NCBI GenBank assembly: GCA_044371425.1
Contig: JBILTR010000001.1
Location: 124,001 to 188,000, forward strand
Reading direction: 5' to 3'
DNA from: JBEISR01 sp044371425
GTDB taxonomy: Bacteria > Planctomycetota > Planctomycetia > Pirellulales > Pirellulaceae
DNA length: 64,000 nt
Position numbers and translations under genes: made by a program. Under the pieces are notes generated by a model. That model was not told the origin of the DNA, searched no databases, and worked only from the letters and a program-made list of their open reading frames with translations. Within the stretch, counting starts at the first letter, position 1, and every line of letters starts with the position of its first letter. This document shows positions 25,865 to 34,891 of this stretch, one piece after another.

Positions 25865-26992
25865 TCAGATGCGGACCGCTTCATTGAGCAGGTTGATGTA
25901 CTGCATCGCCATGCGAATGATCATGAAGGCGAGGAACATGCCGATCAGGACCCACAGCGTGTAGCTGGCGGTGGAGGCGAGTGCCTGCATCGCCGCCTTG
26001 GATCGCTCTTGATAGTCCGACGCCAATCGCTCCAGCGAATCGGTCTCCGTACCGCTCAGCTCCCCCACCTCCAGCGCATCGATGAACTCCTTGGGAATCG
26101 TTTCGGCGGCTCGCATCGCCTGAGCGAAGGATTGGCCTCGTGCGATTTCCTTGTAGGCATTGGCCGACCCGCGTTGGTAGTAGGAATTGCCGGTGCTGGC
26201 AAACGACTCCTTGGCGACGCGACGCGCGTCAACCCCGGCGTTGAGCAGCAGGGACATGGTCATCGACATGCGCGCCATCGCCAGGGTGGTGAAGACGGTG
26301 CCGATCACCGGGATTTTCCGTACCCAGGGCATCAGTTTTTCCTGGCATCCAAACCAGTTCTTCCAGATCCCCCAAACGATCAATCCCACCACTGCGGCCA
26401 CGGCTAGGATGTAGCCCCAGAAAGTTAAGGCTCCCGAGACACCTCGAAGGCCCAGTCCCGAAGCATCGAACTGCATCCCTTCCTGAGGGTTGGCCGGTCC
26501 CAGGAATCCCTGGAGGAGAATGACCCCGGTGACCACCAGCAGTCCCAGGAGCAGCTGGATAGCGGGCCAGGTCATCTGTTGGATGAAGTCGTTGCGTGCT
26601 TGTCGCGTATCGCGGTAGTGTTCGGCCATGTAGAGAAAGACTCGGTCGAGGCTGCCACCTGACTCGCCGGCAGCGACCATCTGGATCAGGAGAGGGGGGA
26701 ATAGGGTTCCCTGGGCGGCCATCGCTCCCGACAACGTGTTGCCCGAACGCAATTGATCGTAGACCCCCTGGATCCCGTCCTGCGTTTTTCCCCCACCCAA
26801 CTTTCGCTCCATCTCCAGCAATCGCATCAGATCGACACCCGATCGCAGCCCAATACCGATGCGTCGACAAAACTCTTCGCACTGCTTGAGGCGCAGCCGG
26901 GGCGCCAGCCAGCCGGCATGCGAGGCATCTTGGGGCGCGGGCTGGCTGCGACGATCCGACGATGGTTCCTCCGACGACGGTTTGCGATTCAT
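25865..26992 (-). CDS. Type II secretion / type IV pilus inner-membrane protein F (GspF/PilC)
   Basis: An inner-membrane platform protein of 375 residues. It has two GspF domains: the first near 35-155 (QCEEFCRRIGIGLRSGVDLM, LIQMVAAGESGGSLDRVFLY), the second near 240-370 (MARMSMTMSLLLNAGVDARR, FIDALEVGELSGTETDSLER). Three membrane segments follow the usual plan (IQLLLGLLVVTGVILL, ILAVAAVVGLIVWGIW, YTLWVLIGMFLAFMIIRMAM). No GspE, GspD or pilin gene is adjacent, so it is an orphan here. It may serve pilus or secretion machinery used by the DUF1559-type prepilin-like proteins, which is inference. Its 3' end abuts the tandem repeat and it is divergent from an ExeA-like ATPase. Confidence 0.9.
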   Translation of the reverse strand: MNRKPSSEEPSSDRRSQPAPQDASHAGWLAPRLRLKQCEEFCRRIGIGLRSGVDLMRLLEMERKLGGGKTQDGIQGVYDQLRSGNTLSGAMAAQGTLFPPLLIQMVAAGESGGSLDRVFLYMAEHYRDTRQARNDFIQQMTWPAIQLLLGLLVVTGVILLQGFLGPANPQEGMQFDASGLGLRGVSGALTFWGYILAVAAVVGLIVWGIWKNWFGCQEKLMPWVRKIPVIGTVFTTLAMARMSMTMSLLLNAGVDARRVAKESFASTGNSYYQRGSANAYKEIARGQSFAQAMRAAETIPKEFIDALEVGELSGTETDSLERLASDYQERSKAAMQALASTASYTLWVLIGMFLAFMIIRMAMQYINLLNEAVRI

Positions 26993-27361
26993 CGAATTGA
27001 TCTCCTACGGTGGCAGCATTGCATCGTCCATCCAAGGCGGAGCGTCGATCCGCCGGTCCAGCTTCGATCCGCCAGAGCCCCATACCTAGGAAATCGACAG
27101 CGGTAACCTGCGATCGATCTCCCTGAAGGCAGAACCGGGATGCCATGCATCGGTCTTAGCGTGTGGAATCCAGAGCTTCAATGCTAGCATGCATCGCGCG
27201 CCGGAGGGTTCGCTCTCCGTTGGGTTTTAGTGGGCTTGCGATCCTGGAAGTGCCGAAACGATTTTTTACGGGGGAGGGAGGCGCGCATCGCGCAGGCTTT
27301 CCCTTGAAAAGCCGAACACCAGGGGCTTCGCTTGGTGGTGCACCGGGGAGGCTGGGATCCG
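26993..27361. promoter_or_regulatory. Divergent promoter region between gspF-like and ExeA-like genes
   Basis: 369 bp shared by two outward-facing genes. It must contain both promoters but I cannot place -35/-10 boxes with confidence. Short alternating GC tracts occur (GCATCGCGCGCCGG and GGCGCGCATCGCGCAGG). No gene is visible. Confidence 0.35.
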
Positions 27362-28210
27362 ATGAGCCTGATGAATTCAAAGCTGAGATGGCCAGCTGGT
27401 ACTCCTTTCGTTCGGGGTGGCGTCGAACCTTTTGTCTACAGTGGCGGGTCGGTGGACGAATCGCTGGCGCGGATTAGTTTTTTGATTGAGCGAGGTTCTG
27501 GTCTGGGGTGGCTGGCGGGCGAATCCGGGGTCGGGAAGTCGGTTTTGCTCGGAAGAGTGGGCTGGGCCGTCCGTCGATTTGTTGGTGGCCGGCCGTGGAC
27601 GCTCGCACGCTGTTCGCTGGCCGGGATGCGCGTCGGCCAGTTGGCCAGTCGCCTGGTTGCTCAGTGCGGTCTGGCCAGTCAGTTATCGAATCTCGATTCG
27701 CAGGATTCGGAAGGTCCCTGGAGAATTCTGGAAGATCTGGTCACCGCCGCGCCGCCACACGGGACGCCGGTGGTCTTCTTGCTGGACGACATCGATCGGG
27801 CGCGATTTGAGATGCGCGAGGAACTGCAGCGATGGGCGCACCTACCGGGAAGATGGATTGGATGGCTGGCCAGTGGTCCCTCTTTTCTTCAAGAAGACAC
27901 ATGGCAGTTGGCGGATCGATGCCAGTTGCAGGTGCGATTGAGACCCTGGAGCTTGATACAGACAGCCGACTATTTTGACTGGGCTGCGGCGACCTGTGGA
28001 GCCAACGGGAACTGGTTTGAAGGGGCTGCGATCGAGCGAATTCATCAGCTTGCGGCTGGCCATCCCCGCACCATCGCTCGGTTGGCCGAATGGTCCCTTG
28101 CGGCGTCGCAGCAAGACCACCAAGAGACCGTTCGCACCGAATGGGTGGATCGAGCGGCTGAAGAATACCGGAGCGGCAAGGTGGACGCGGAAAGCCTCCG
28201 GGCGGCGTGA
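27362..28210 (+). CDS. ExeA/GspA-like AAA ATPase
   Basis: About 282 residues, a P-loop ATPase of the ExeA/GspA (MSHA MshM) type. After GGSVDESLARISFLIERG comes Walker A GESGVGKS (residues 53-60), then Walker B VVFLLDDIDRAR near 147. A helical lid ends in IERIHQLAAGHPRTIARLAEW, typical of sensor-2 helices in this family. It lacks a C-terminal membrane helix or peptidoglycan-binding domain, so it is the bare ATPase. ExeA proteins help secretin assembly; its divergent neighbour is a GspF-like platform protein, which fits. I use the ATG at 27362; another at 27371 is possible. Confidence 0.78.
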   Translation: MSLMNSKLRWPAGTPFVRGGVEPFVYSGGSVDESLARISFLIERGSGLGWLAGESGVGKSVLLGRVGWAVRRFVGGRPWTLARCSLAGMRVGQLASRLVAQCGLASQLSNLDSQDSEGPWRILEDLVTAAPPHGTPVVFLLDDIDRARFEMREELQRWAHLPGRWIGWLASGPSFLQEDTWQLADRCQLQVRLRPWSLIQTADYFDWAAATCGANGNWFEGAAIERIHQLAAGHPRTIARLAEWSLAASQQDHQETVRTEWVDRAAEEYRSGKVDAESLRAA

Positions 28211-28535
28211 ACCCGGCGAATCGGCTGAGCGATCTCCAACCTTGGCTTCGAAGAATCGGAGGTGGGAAAAAGAAAATTCCCGATTCCGGAGGAACGCGCG
28301 GGGCTCTTTGGGAATCGATTTTTCAGGGGATTTCTGCATCGTCAACGACGGCGGTTTGCAGGGGGTCCCCACGAGGAAGGTTTTTGGCGTTGCCCATCGT
28401 CCCAAATCGAGGAAAATAGTGGAATCGGAAGTCCATCGGTTCATCGACCTGCCTACGCCGCACGCCGATGCATCCAGGTTCCGCGATGTTTCCAGGGGTG
28501 ATTCCAGCTAGTTGGAGTGGAAGGAGGTGCCATTC
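28211..28535. other. Non-coding stretch upstream of the DUF2203 gene
   Basis: 325 bp with no convincing gene. Purine-rich runs (GGTGGGAAAAAGAAAATTCC) occur in the first third. The end carries the ribosome site of the DUF2203 gene. Confidence 0.35.
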
Positions 28536-28976
28536 ATGGTGCCGGTACTCGATTCCCACAAAACGCTTTTCACCCTGGATCAGGCCCGGTCGATGCTCCC
28601 GTTGCTGCGATTGATCGTTGCCGATATCCAACTGGCGTGTCGGGAACTGGCCGAGCGACGGTTGCAGTTGCACCGCATGATTCGGCGGCATGAGGGGAGA
28701 CAATCCTCGATGCATCTTGCGGAGCTAGAGGATCTGCGGCAGGACGTTCAGGAAGAGGGGCGCCGGTTCGAACTTTACGTCGAAGAGCTGGAAAAGCTGG
28801 GAGTGCTGCTTCGCAGCGCCGAAGTGGGCGTCGTCGATTTCCCGACCGTGATCGACGAGCAGCTTGGCTTCTTCACCTGGAAGCCAGATGACCGCGACAT
28901 CGCATTCTGGCATTCGGGAGATCAATCGTGGATGGATCGAGAGCCGATCATCAACACGGATGCTTCCGTTCCGTAA
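28536..28976 (+). CDS. DUF2203 family protein
   Basis: About 146 residues. It has the conserved DUF2203 pattern: an N-terminal FTLDQARSMLPLLRLIVADI helix, a coiled-coil core (LAELEDLRQDVQEEGRRFEL), then the signature VGVVDFPTVIDEQLGFFTW, DIAFWHSGD and a final DREPI. The function of the family is unknown; it is a small cytoplasmic helical protein. The start at 28536 is decided by an AAGGAGGTG ribosome site eight bases upstream, one of the best in the window, which suggests strong translation. Confidence 0.88.
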   Translation: MVPVLDSHKTLFTLDQARSMLPLLRLIVADIQLACRELAERRLQLHRMIRRHEGRQSSMHLAELEDLRQDVQEEGRRFELYVEELEKLGVLLRSAEVGVVDFPTVIDEQLGFFTWKPDDRDIAFWHSGDQSWMDREPIINTDASVP

Positions 28977-29326
28977 GTCGCCGGAGATCGAGCCCTTCAG
29001 GCAGCTGTAGCGAATGGAGGGACATGCAACTCCTCGGCATCCCGTAGCCGGTGGCAGAGGCGCAGCGGTTCCTTTTTCAATTCCGTAGCTCATCGCCAAC
29101 CTGCAATCGGCAAGCCAAACTTCCTCTTCGCCTCCGATCGGCCGCCGCTTCCTTGCAATCATGCCTCCGATGGAATTCTTCCACAGGCCGCTAGCCGTTC
29201 TGCTACCCTATCGTTGCACGGATCGATCGGAATCGAGGTTGCCTCCGAGGGACGGAGTCGCCAACTCGGTTCCCGTTCGACCCCTTCCCTGACGAATTTT
29301 TGGGTGCTCGGGTGTCTGAGGCAAGC
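28977..29326. other. Non-coding stretch upstream of the ABC-2 transporter
   Basis: 350 bp without a supportable gene. TTCTGCTACCCTATCG near 29198-29213 resembles the -10 region of a housekeeping promoter for the following ABC gene, but no clear -35 box is visible. Confidence 0.3.
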
Positions 29327-30220
29327 ATGGGCCAAGTGGTTGTCTCGGTCGACCAGCTCACCAAACAGTACGGGTCCTTGCGAGCCCTGGACGGCTGTTG
29401 TCTGCAGGTGCCTCAGGGAGAAGTCTTCGGCCTTCTTGGCCCCAACGGTGCCGGCAAGACGACGCTGATGCGCACCTTGTTGGGCTATCTCAAGCCGACC
29501 TCGGGGAGCGCGCAGGTTTTTGGCTGGGATTGCCAGCGCGAGAGCGTTCGTGTGCGGCGGGAAGTCGCCTACCTGCCCGCCGAAGCGAAGCTATTCCGGG
29601 CGTTTCGTGGTGCGGAGTGCTTAGAGTTTTTTGCGAGGATGCACCCTGGGGGCAGTTTGACGCGCGCTCGATCGTTGGCCGATCGGCTGGGACTGGATTT
29701 GAAGCGACGCGTTGCGTTCATGTCGACCGGGATGCGACAGAAACTGGCCCTGGCGGCCGTCATCAGCTGTTCGGCACCTCTGGTGATTTTAGATGAGCCG
29801 ACGGCAAATCTCGATCCGACGGTGCGCCATGAAATCCTGAAGATGATTCAGGAAGAACATCGACAAGGCAGAACGCTGATCCTTTGCTCCCATGTGCTTA
29901 GTGAAATCGAAGAAGTCTGTCAGCAGGCGGCGATCCTCCGCGCTGGACAGGTGGTCCACCAAGTCGATCTGGCGACGCTTAAAGCGGTCCATCGCATGCG
30001 GGCCAAGCCGCCATCCGAACGGCTCGCTGAGCCAGCAGACCAACTTCCCGATGGCGCGAAACTGGTCGATCGCCAAGGGGATCAATGGACGATCGATTTA
30101 TCCGGGTCGCTGGAGGATCACCTCAGCTGGTTGCAGCAGACTGGCTGGAAAGAACTGCGACTGGAACCGGTTGGATTACGCAGCATCTATGAGATCTACC
30201 ACGCATGTTCCGACAGCTGA
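29327..30220 (+). CDS. ABC transporter ATP-binding protein (ABC-2 type)
   Basis: The ATPase subunit of an exporter, about 297 residues. It has Walker A GPNGAGKTT, signature MSTGMRQKLALA (a relaxed version of LSGGQ), Walker B LVILDEPTANLD and switch His in LCSHVLSE. A C-terminal 80-residue extension precedes the stop. The gene overlaps the permease that follows by 16 bp, so the two are coupled and form one transporter; the substrate is unknown. The ATG at 29327 leaves MGQVVVSVDQLTKQYG, a normal ABC N-terminus. Confidence 0.92.
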   Translation: MGQVVVSVDQLTKQYGSLRALDGCCLQVPQGEVFGLLGPNGAGKTTLMRTLLGYLKPTSGSAQVFGWDCQRESVRVRREVAYLPAEAKLFRAFRGAECLEFFARMHPGGSLTRARSLADRLGLDLKRRVAFMSTGMRQKLALAAVISCSAPLVILDEPTANLDPTVRHEILKMIQEEHRQGRTLILCSHVLSEIEEVCQQAAILRAGQVVHQVDLATLKAVHRMRAKPPSERLAEPADQLPDGAKLVDRQGDQWTIDLSGSLEDHLSWLQQTGWKELRLEPVGLRSIYEIYHACSDS

Positions 30221-31173
30221 TCAAGAAATACGCGATTGAGTCGTCCCTACTGTGGGGTGCTTGCGCCCTGGTGCTGCTGTTGTTCCCCTGGGTGCGCATC
30301 TGGACGATCAGCCAGTTCGAACTAGCTGGCTTTGCCCCGTTGCTCGATCAGATCCGCAGCTTGGAAAAATTTGCCCCAGTGCCGCTCGAACAATTCCTCA
30401 CCTACGAAGGAGTCGTCGGGCTGACCTTCGACGAACCGATCCTGCTCCTTTGCGTGTTGGTCTGGAGCATCGCGAGGGGGTCGGATGTGGTGAGCGGAGA
30501 GTTAGGCCGAGGCACGATGGAGATGCTTCTTGCCCAGCCGGTCAGCCGCACCCAGGTGATGGTCGCTCATGCCTTGGTGAGCGTTCTGGGGCTGGCATGT
30601 CTGGTGCTGATCGCCTGGTGCGGATTGGCGATCGGAATCGAAACCAACCAGGTACCGATCAGTTCGCAGCGATGGGTTCCGATTCCTGGCATGCCCATTT
30701 CAATCCCGAATTTCTGGTCGGAAGCCAAAACGGTCCATGTGCCGCTGAGCCAATTTGTCTCCCCGTCGCTCTACATCACCCCTAGCCTGAACCTATTTGC
30801 GCTGGGGTTGGCGGTGTGGGGGTTGAGCGTGCTGATGAGCAGTTGGGATCAGTATCGTTGGCGGACCATCGGGTTGGTCCTGGCCGTCTACGTCGCGCAG
30901 TTCTTGCTGTTCCTGCTCTCCAAGTCGACTCCAGCCTTCAAGCCGCTGGTGCATGGCACATTCCTGGCAGCCTATCAGCCCGACTGGATGGTCCAGGTTG
31001 CGGCTCAGGAACCCCAGCGAGCCGGCGATTGGTGGTATGGATGGGTGGAGAGCGCAGCGATCTACTCGCTAGGCCCCCTGGGATTCTCCGGAGCGTTGAT
31101 CGGCTTGGGAGTTGCCTGCTGGGCCATTGCCCTGCTTCTGTTCTCCCGTCGCGACCTGCCAGCACCGCTTTGA
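30205..31173 (+). CDS. ABC-2 type permease
   Basis: The membrane subunit of the preceding ATPase, 322 residues with about six membrane segments. They include LLWGACALVLLLFPWVRIW, ILLLCVLVWSIARGSDVV, VMVAHALVSVLGLACLVLIA, LFALGLAVWGLSVLM, TIGLVLAVYVAQFLLFLL and ALIGLGVACWAIALLLF. The segment SGELGRGTMEMLLAQPVSR after the second helix is the hallmark of ABC-2 permeases such as NosY and the CcmB-like exporters. The start at 30205 lies inside the ATPase 3' end. Confidence 0.88.
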   Translation: MFRQLIKKYAIESSLLWGACALVLLLFPWVRIWTISQFELAGFAPLLDQIRSLEKFAPVPLEQFLTYEGVVGLTFDEPILLLCVLVWSIARGSDVVSGELGRGTMEMLLAQPVSRTQVMVAHALVSVLGLACLVLIAWCGLAIGIETNQVPISSQRWVPIPGMPISIPNFWSEAKTVHVPLSQFVSPSLYITPSLNLFALGLAVWGLSVLMSSWDQYRWRTIGLVLAVYVAQFLLFLLSKSTPAFKPLVHGTFLAAYQPDWMVQVAAQEPQRAGDWWYGWVESAAIYSLGPLGFSGALIGLGVACWAIALLLFSRRDLPAPL

Positions 31174-31206
31174 TCCTGCGGTAGCCGATGGCCAAGCACT
31201 TCCTGC

Positions 31207-31878
31207 TCAGAAACCTCGCCGCGGAGGGAGTGCATTAGTGGCGGGAAGTGGCGGAGGCGTCATGAGGGTTTCACGGACCATGACGGAGCCACCTGGGTAG
31301 GTTGCCGCCGGGTAGGAAGCCCCAGGGTATGAGGACGGAGAAGTCACGATGGTGGTGGTGCCTGCTGGAGCCTGATGCACGACCTGGGAGGCGAGCGGCG
31401 CGTGCTGCATCGCCGAAATGACAGGCTCGCTGACCCCCAGCTGATGCAGCTGAATGATCTCCTGGACCTGGATTCGGCGTTGCACACCCTGGCTGTAGAG
31501 ATGCTGGATGATGAGGTTGTCAGGCACGCGATTGCGAGTCAGATGCAGCACGTCGGCAGTGGTGACTCCCACGGAGGCCGGGACGGCGTATCCATTGCGG
31601 TAGGTGTTGGCATAGGCTTGTTGCCGATAGTATCGCTGGCGTGCCGCCTGCTGGTCCTTCTGATGGCCGATGACCCCGCCGGCGATCGCGCCGACGGCAC
31701 CGCCGATAAGTGCCCCTTCGGCTAGCTCGTCGTTCTGGTGTCCGATGACACCACCGATCACCGCGCCCGCCAGGCCCCCCATGCCGACTCCTTGGCCGCG
31801 ATAGGTTTGCGCCTGAAGGGAGGGGGAAAAAAGAGCGGAAACCAATGCCAACCAGGCGAAGCGGTGAAATCGCAGCAT
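31207..31878 (-). CDS. Exported glycine-zipper protein
   Basis: About 223 residues. A signal peptide (MLRFHRFAWLALVSALFSPS to LQAQ) is followed by a glycine-zipper two-helix domain (MGGLAGAVIGGVIGHQNDEL and IGGAVGAIAGGVIGHQKDQQ), the same pattern as outer-membrane SlyB/OmpA-like zippers. A short helical region (VTTADVLHLTRNRVPDNLII, VQEIIQLHQLGVSEPVISAM) and a Pro/Ser/Thr-rich tail close it. It is probably in or near the outer membrane. I use the ATG at 31878; the upstream ATG at 31920 gives a poor signal peptide. Confidence 0.82.
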   Translation of the reverse strand: MLRFHRFAWLALVSALFSPSLQAQTYRGQGVGMGGLAGAVIGGVIGHQNDELAEGALIGGAVGAIAGGVIGHQKDQQAARQRYYRQQAYANTYRNGYAVPASVGVTTADVLHLTRNRVPDNLIIQHLYSQGVQRRIQVQEIIQLHQLGVSEPVISAMQHAPLASQVVHQAPAGTTTIVTSPSSYPGASYPAATYPGGSVMVRETLMTPPPLPATNALPPRRGF

Positions 31879-32350
31879 CGAAGTGGCTCCTTTTGCTGGA
31901 GCCATCGACGTTCGCAGCACTCCCTGGCCGCGACGGGCAGCCGTGGTGGCTCCTAGCCGATTTCTCCATCTCTTTTATCGTCGGCAGCACACCCTGCACC
32001 CCAAAGAAAGTCGGCGATCTCCAGCGAATGGAGGCCAGTTTCGTTCTCCCTGGTCCTTCTGGGATTCCATGGGGCGGTGATCGACTGAGCCAAATGAGCT
32101 TGCCAGGCCCGGAGGGCCGGCACAAGAACTGCCGGTGGCGACGGCCGCCGGTGGGAGAGTGCAGGAGTTCACTCCTCCTTTACTTCCATCGATTGTTGCT
32201 GGGCCGCACCCTGCTTTACGGTCTTCGCGAATTCTCGCGCGGAAAGAAAGGACAAGCCAGACGATCTTTTCAAAATAGGCTGCTGTCTCCCATTCAGCAA
32301 AAAGCATTGGGAAAGGCAGCATCACCAGCACCGCTTCGCCTTGAGGCGGC
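31879..32350. other. Long gap, no convincing gene
   Basis: 472 bp between the glycine-zipper gene and the chorismate-lyase-like gene, both on the minus strand. Open frames are present on both strands but their sequences are Arg/Ser/Pro-rich and unlike proteins. It probably holds the promoter of the glycine-zipper gene and the 3' end of the terpenoid-type operon. Confidence 0.35.
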
Positions 32351-32884
32351 TTAGATGCCGACGATCTCCAGCAGTTTCAAGGCAGGGTGGCCATTCAGAT
32401 CGATTCGGGCCGAACGCCCGAAGAGAGGACTGTTTTGGCATCCTGCCATCAGCTGGAGTAGTTGCGGTCCAGGGGTGACTCGATAGAGGCGTTCCAATGT
32501 CACTTTGCGCATGACGTGATGTTCGATCAGGATGCGACCCAAAGGAATCTTGCCTGCCAGAATCTCGCTTCGCACCTGCGGATCCAGGACCGCGAGGTTC
32601 AGGTCGACAATGCCGTAGAGGACAACTTTGGGGGATTCCGTCGTCGTTCTCAGGACAATTTCTCGAAGGTATCGCTCCCCTTCGAAACGCTGCTGCAAAA
32701 CCTGGACCGAAACTGGGCCACCGTGGAACTGCTCGACGGTGACCGTCATGTGGGCATGATGGTCAAGCAGTTGCCGGAAGGGTTGCGGCAGATCGGTCGA
32801 GGCGACGCAGTCGAGGCGAGCGAGCGTATCGGGATCTTCGTAGAAGAGGGACCGCAGAGGTTCCTCGTGGCGATCGACGTTCAC
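32351..32884 (-). CDS. Chorismate lyase-like protein (UbiC/DUF98 fold)
   Basis: About 177 residues resembling the chorismate--pyruvate lyase-like family (PF01947). Matching features are MTVTVEQFHGGPVSVQVLQQ, YLREIVLRT, KVVLYGIVDLNLAVLDPQVR, AGKIPLGRILIEH, then LFGRSARIDLNGHPALKLLEIV as the closing strand. Relatives remove pyruvate from chorismate to give 4-hydroxybenzoate, but many members are uncharacterised. The start is a GTG at 32884, 20 bp after the stop of the prenyl synthase gene, with GGAAAG eight bases upstream. A longer frame exists but its extra part lies inside the neighbour. Last gene of the cyclase/prenyl synthase cluster. Confidence 0.72.
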   Translation of the reverse strand: MNVDRHEEPLRSLFYEDPDTLARLDCVASTDLPQPFRQLLDHHAHMTVTVEQFHGGPVSVQVLQQRFEGERYLREIVLRTTTESPKVVLYGIVDLNLAVLDPQVRSEILAGKIPLGRILIEHHVMRKVTLERLYRVTPGPQLLQLMAGCQNSPLFGRSARIDLNGHPALKLLEIVGI

Positions 32885-32904
32885 TCGGCGTTCTTTCCGG
32901 ACGA

Positions 32905-34797
32905 CTACGAAGGGCTTTTGGAAACCATTCCCAGGGGAACCGTTGCCACCAATGGTACCACAGGCGGCGGTTCGGGGTGGGGGGATTCCAGGACCGTGTC
33001 GACCAGATAGTGCATCAATCGTTGCAGCAATTCCGACGGGATTTGCTGAGCCGCCTGGAGGGCTCGCTGTTGGTGTTTTTCGACCAGCAATCGGGCTTGC
33101 TGGAAGACCTGAGCCTGCTGGAAGAGCCGTCTGGCGGTATCGATCCGCTCGCGATCGGGCAGCGAGCAATCCTTCGCGACGACCTGCTGCAGGAGAGCGA
33201 CATCTTCGGGAGGGAGCCCTTGCATGGCGAGAGCCAGGAGGATGGTTGGACGTCCGCCTAAGAGATCGGCGGCAGCTTGCATCTTGTTGTGCTGATCTCC
33301 TTGCCAATCCCCGAGGTCGTTGAGGATTTGGAAGGCCACTCCCAGGTTTCGGGCGAACTGCCGCACCGGTTCTGTTGGGATTGACTCTCCTGAAAGACGA
33401 ATGCCAGTCAGAAGTGCTGCTTCGAAGGCAGGAGCGGTCTTGAGGGCATAAATCTTCAGCGCATCCAGTGGGGCGATCTGCTTTTGGGTCCCATCCCGCC
33501 AGAAGAGTTCGGCGCCCTGGCCTTCCGAGAGCCGCATGTGGGCATGAGATAGGATTTCCAGGATATCGGCCGAGACATCGGCCCCCAGTGCCTGCCGCTC
33601 GCGGCTTACCATACGGTAGCCAAGTCCCACCAGGTAATCCCCGACGTTGACGGCGGTCGGAACACCCAGACGGCGGTGCATGGTGGCTTCGCCGTATCGG
33701 AATGCGTCGTCGTCTTCGATGTCATCGTGGACGAGGCTGGCTTTGTGGAAGATCTCGATGCTCATCGCGGCGCGATAGATCGCATCAGGGAAGGCTTCCA
33801 CCGTGCGGGCTCCGTCGGCCATGGTGGCGTTGCCGCCGGTAAGTGCATCGTAGGCAGCCAGGGTGATGAAGGGTCTGGAGTACTTGCCACCCTTGGCCAG
33901 AAACTCGATCGCCACCCGCTCGGTGAAGGCGATGGGGTCGGAATCGGCTTCTGTTTCGGAGGCGGGGCGTTGCCGGAGCACCAGATCGTCGATCCGAGGG
34001 GATTCGAACATGCCGCTGGCGGCACGCATCAGATGGACGTAAGAACGGGTCTGGATGGACGGTTTCGCCTGCTGCACCTTCACCATGTCCAGCACCCAAT
34101 CTTCATCGACGCTGGTGTTGCGGCAGTCGCTGGAAAGAAGCGGAACGGCCATGCAAGGGATGCCAGCCAGCAGGATTTTGTCGATCGCCTTTTCGAGCAC
34201 GTTCAGGCAGGCGACGCCGACGATGGCATCGACGTAGCCGCTAACGATGATCTTGAGCACCACTGGGGAGCCCTCGGCGACGAGGACTTTGTAGCCCATT
34301 TGTTCGGCGATGGAGCGGAAGTCGGCGATCGAGCAGGCGCCACACTTCTTGCAGTTCATCCCGAATTCGTCGTAGTCCGCAGGACACCCTTCGGCGTGCT
34401 TTAGGCAGTGAGGCAGAAGAAAAAGCCGTCGGGAGGGATCGGTCGCGGCGACTTGATCGCGGAAAAAGGCACTGCTGAGAAGCACCATCGTCCAGCCAAC
34501 ATACCCTTCCCCCAGACCCATTTCCTCCAGCAACCGCCGCGCTACCTCTTCCATCTGATCCTTGGTCAGCGCGTGGGCGCGGTCCATCCGCGCCGCCACT
34601 TCGTCGCAGCGAGCTTTGATCTGTTCGCGCAATTCCCGCGTCTCGGGCACCAGTTTGAGATGGCTGGTCTTACGACGCGCCGATCTCTTCGAGCCCTCGG
34701 TCGTGCCATCCCGGTTGCCGGAAGAGGCGGTGGCAGCCAGCGAGTTGCTGTTCGCTGGATTGGATGCAATGGCGATGTCGCCGTCGTCGTTATGCAT
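32905..34797 (-). CDS. DUF116 domain fused to a polyprenyl diphosphate synthase
   Basis: About 630 residues in two parts. Residues about 40-290 match DUF116: FLLPHCLKHAEGC, a cysteine cluster (NCKKCGACSI), VAEGSPVVLKIIVSGYVDAI, VGVACLNVLEKAIDKIL and CMAVPLLSSDCRNTSVDEDW. Residues about 310-600 are an all-alpha polyprenyl synthase with GGKYSRPFITLAAYDALTGG and the first Asp-rich motif LVHDDIEDDD. The second Asp-rich motif reads LNDLGDW, with Asn in place of the first Asp. It should add isopentenyl units to an allylic diphosphate to make a long-chain prenyl diphosphate. The role of the cysteine-rich DUF116 part is unknown. The start MHNDDGDIA at 34797 avoids overlapping the cyclase gene. Confidence 0.86.
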   Translation of the reverse strand: MHNDDGDIAIASNPANSNSLAATASSGNRDGTTEGSKRSARRKTSHLKLVPETRELREQIKARCDEVAARMDRAHALTKDQMEEVARRLLEEMGLGEGYVGWTMVLLSSAFFRDQVAATDPSRRLFLLPHCLKHAEGCPADYDEFGMNCKKCGACSIADFRSIAEQMGYKVLVAEGSPVVLKIIVSGYVDAIVGVACLNVLEKAIDKILLAGIPCMAVPLLSSDCRNTSVDEDWVLDMVKVQQAKPSIQTRSYVHLMRAASGMFESPRIDDLVLRQRPASETEADSDPIAFTERVAIEFLAKGGKYSRPFITLAAYDALTGGNATMADGARTVEAFPDAIYRAAMSIEIFHKASLVHDDIEDDDAFRYGEATMHRRLGVPTAVNVGDYLVGLGYRMVSRERQALGADVSADILEILSHAHMRLSEGQGAELFWRDGTQKQIAPLDALKIYALKTAPAFEAALLTGIRLSGESIPTEPVRQFARNLGVAFQILNDLGDWQGDQHNKMQAAADLLGGRPTILLALAMQGLPPEDVALLQQVVAKDCSLPDRERIDTARRLFQQAQVFQQARLLVEKHQQRALQAAQQIPSELLQRLMHYLVDTVLESPHPEPPPVVPLVATVPLGMVSKSPS

Positions 34798-34891
34798 GGG
34801 TTCGCTCAAGCGTCCTATCGCTGCAACAACTGGATTCGAAAGTGATCCGACGGCAATTCCTTCGGCAAGTCTTCCCGGGCCACACCGAATC

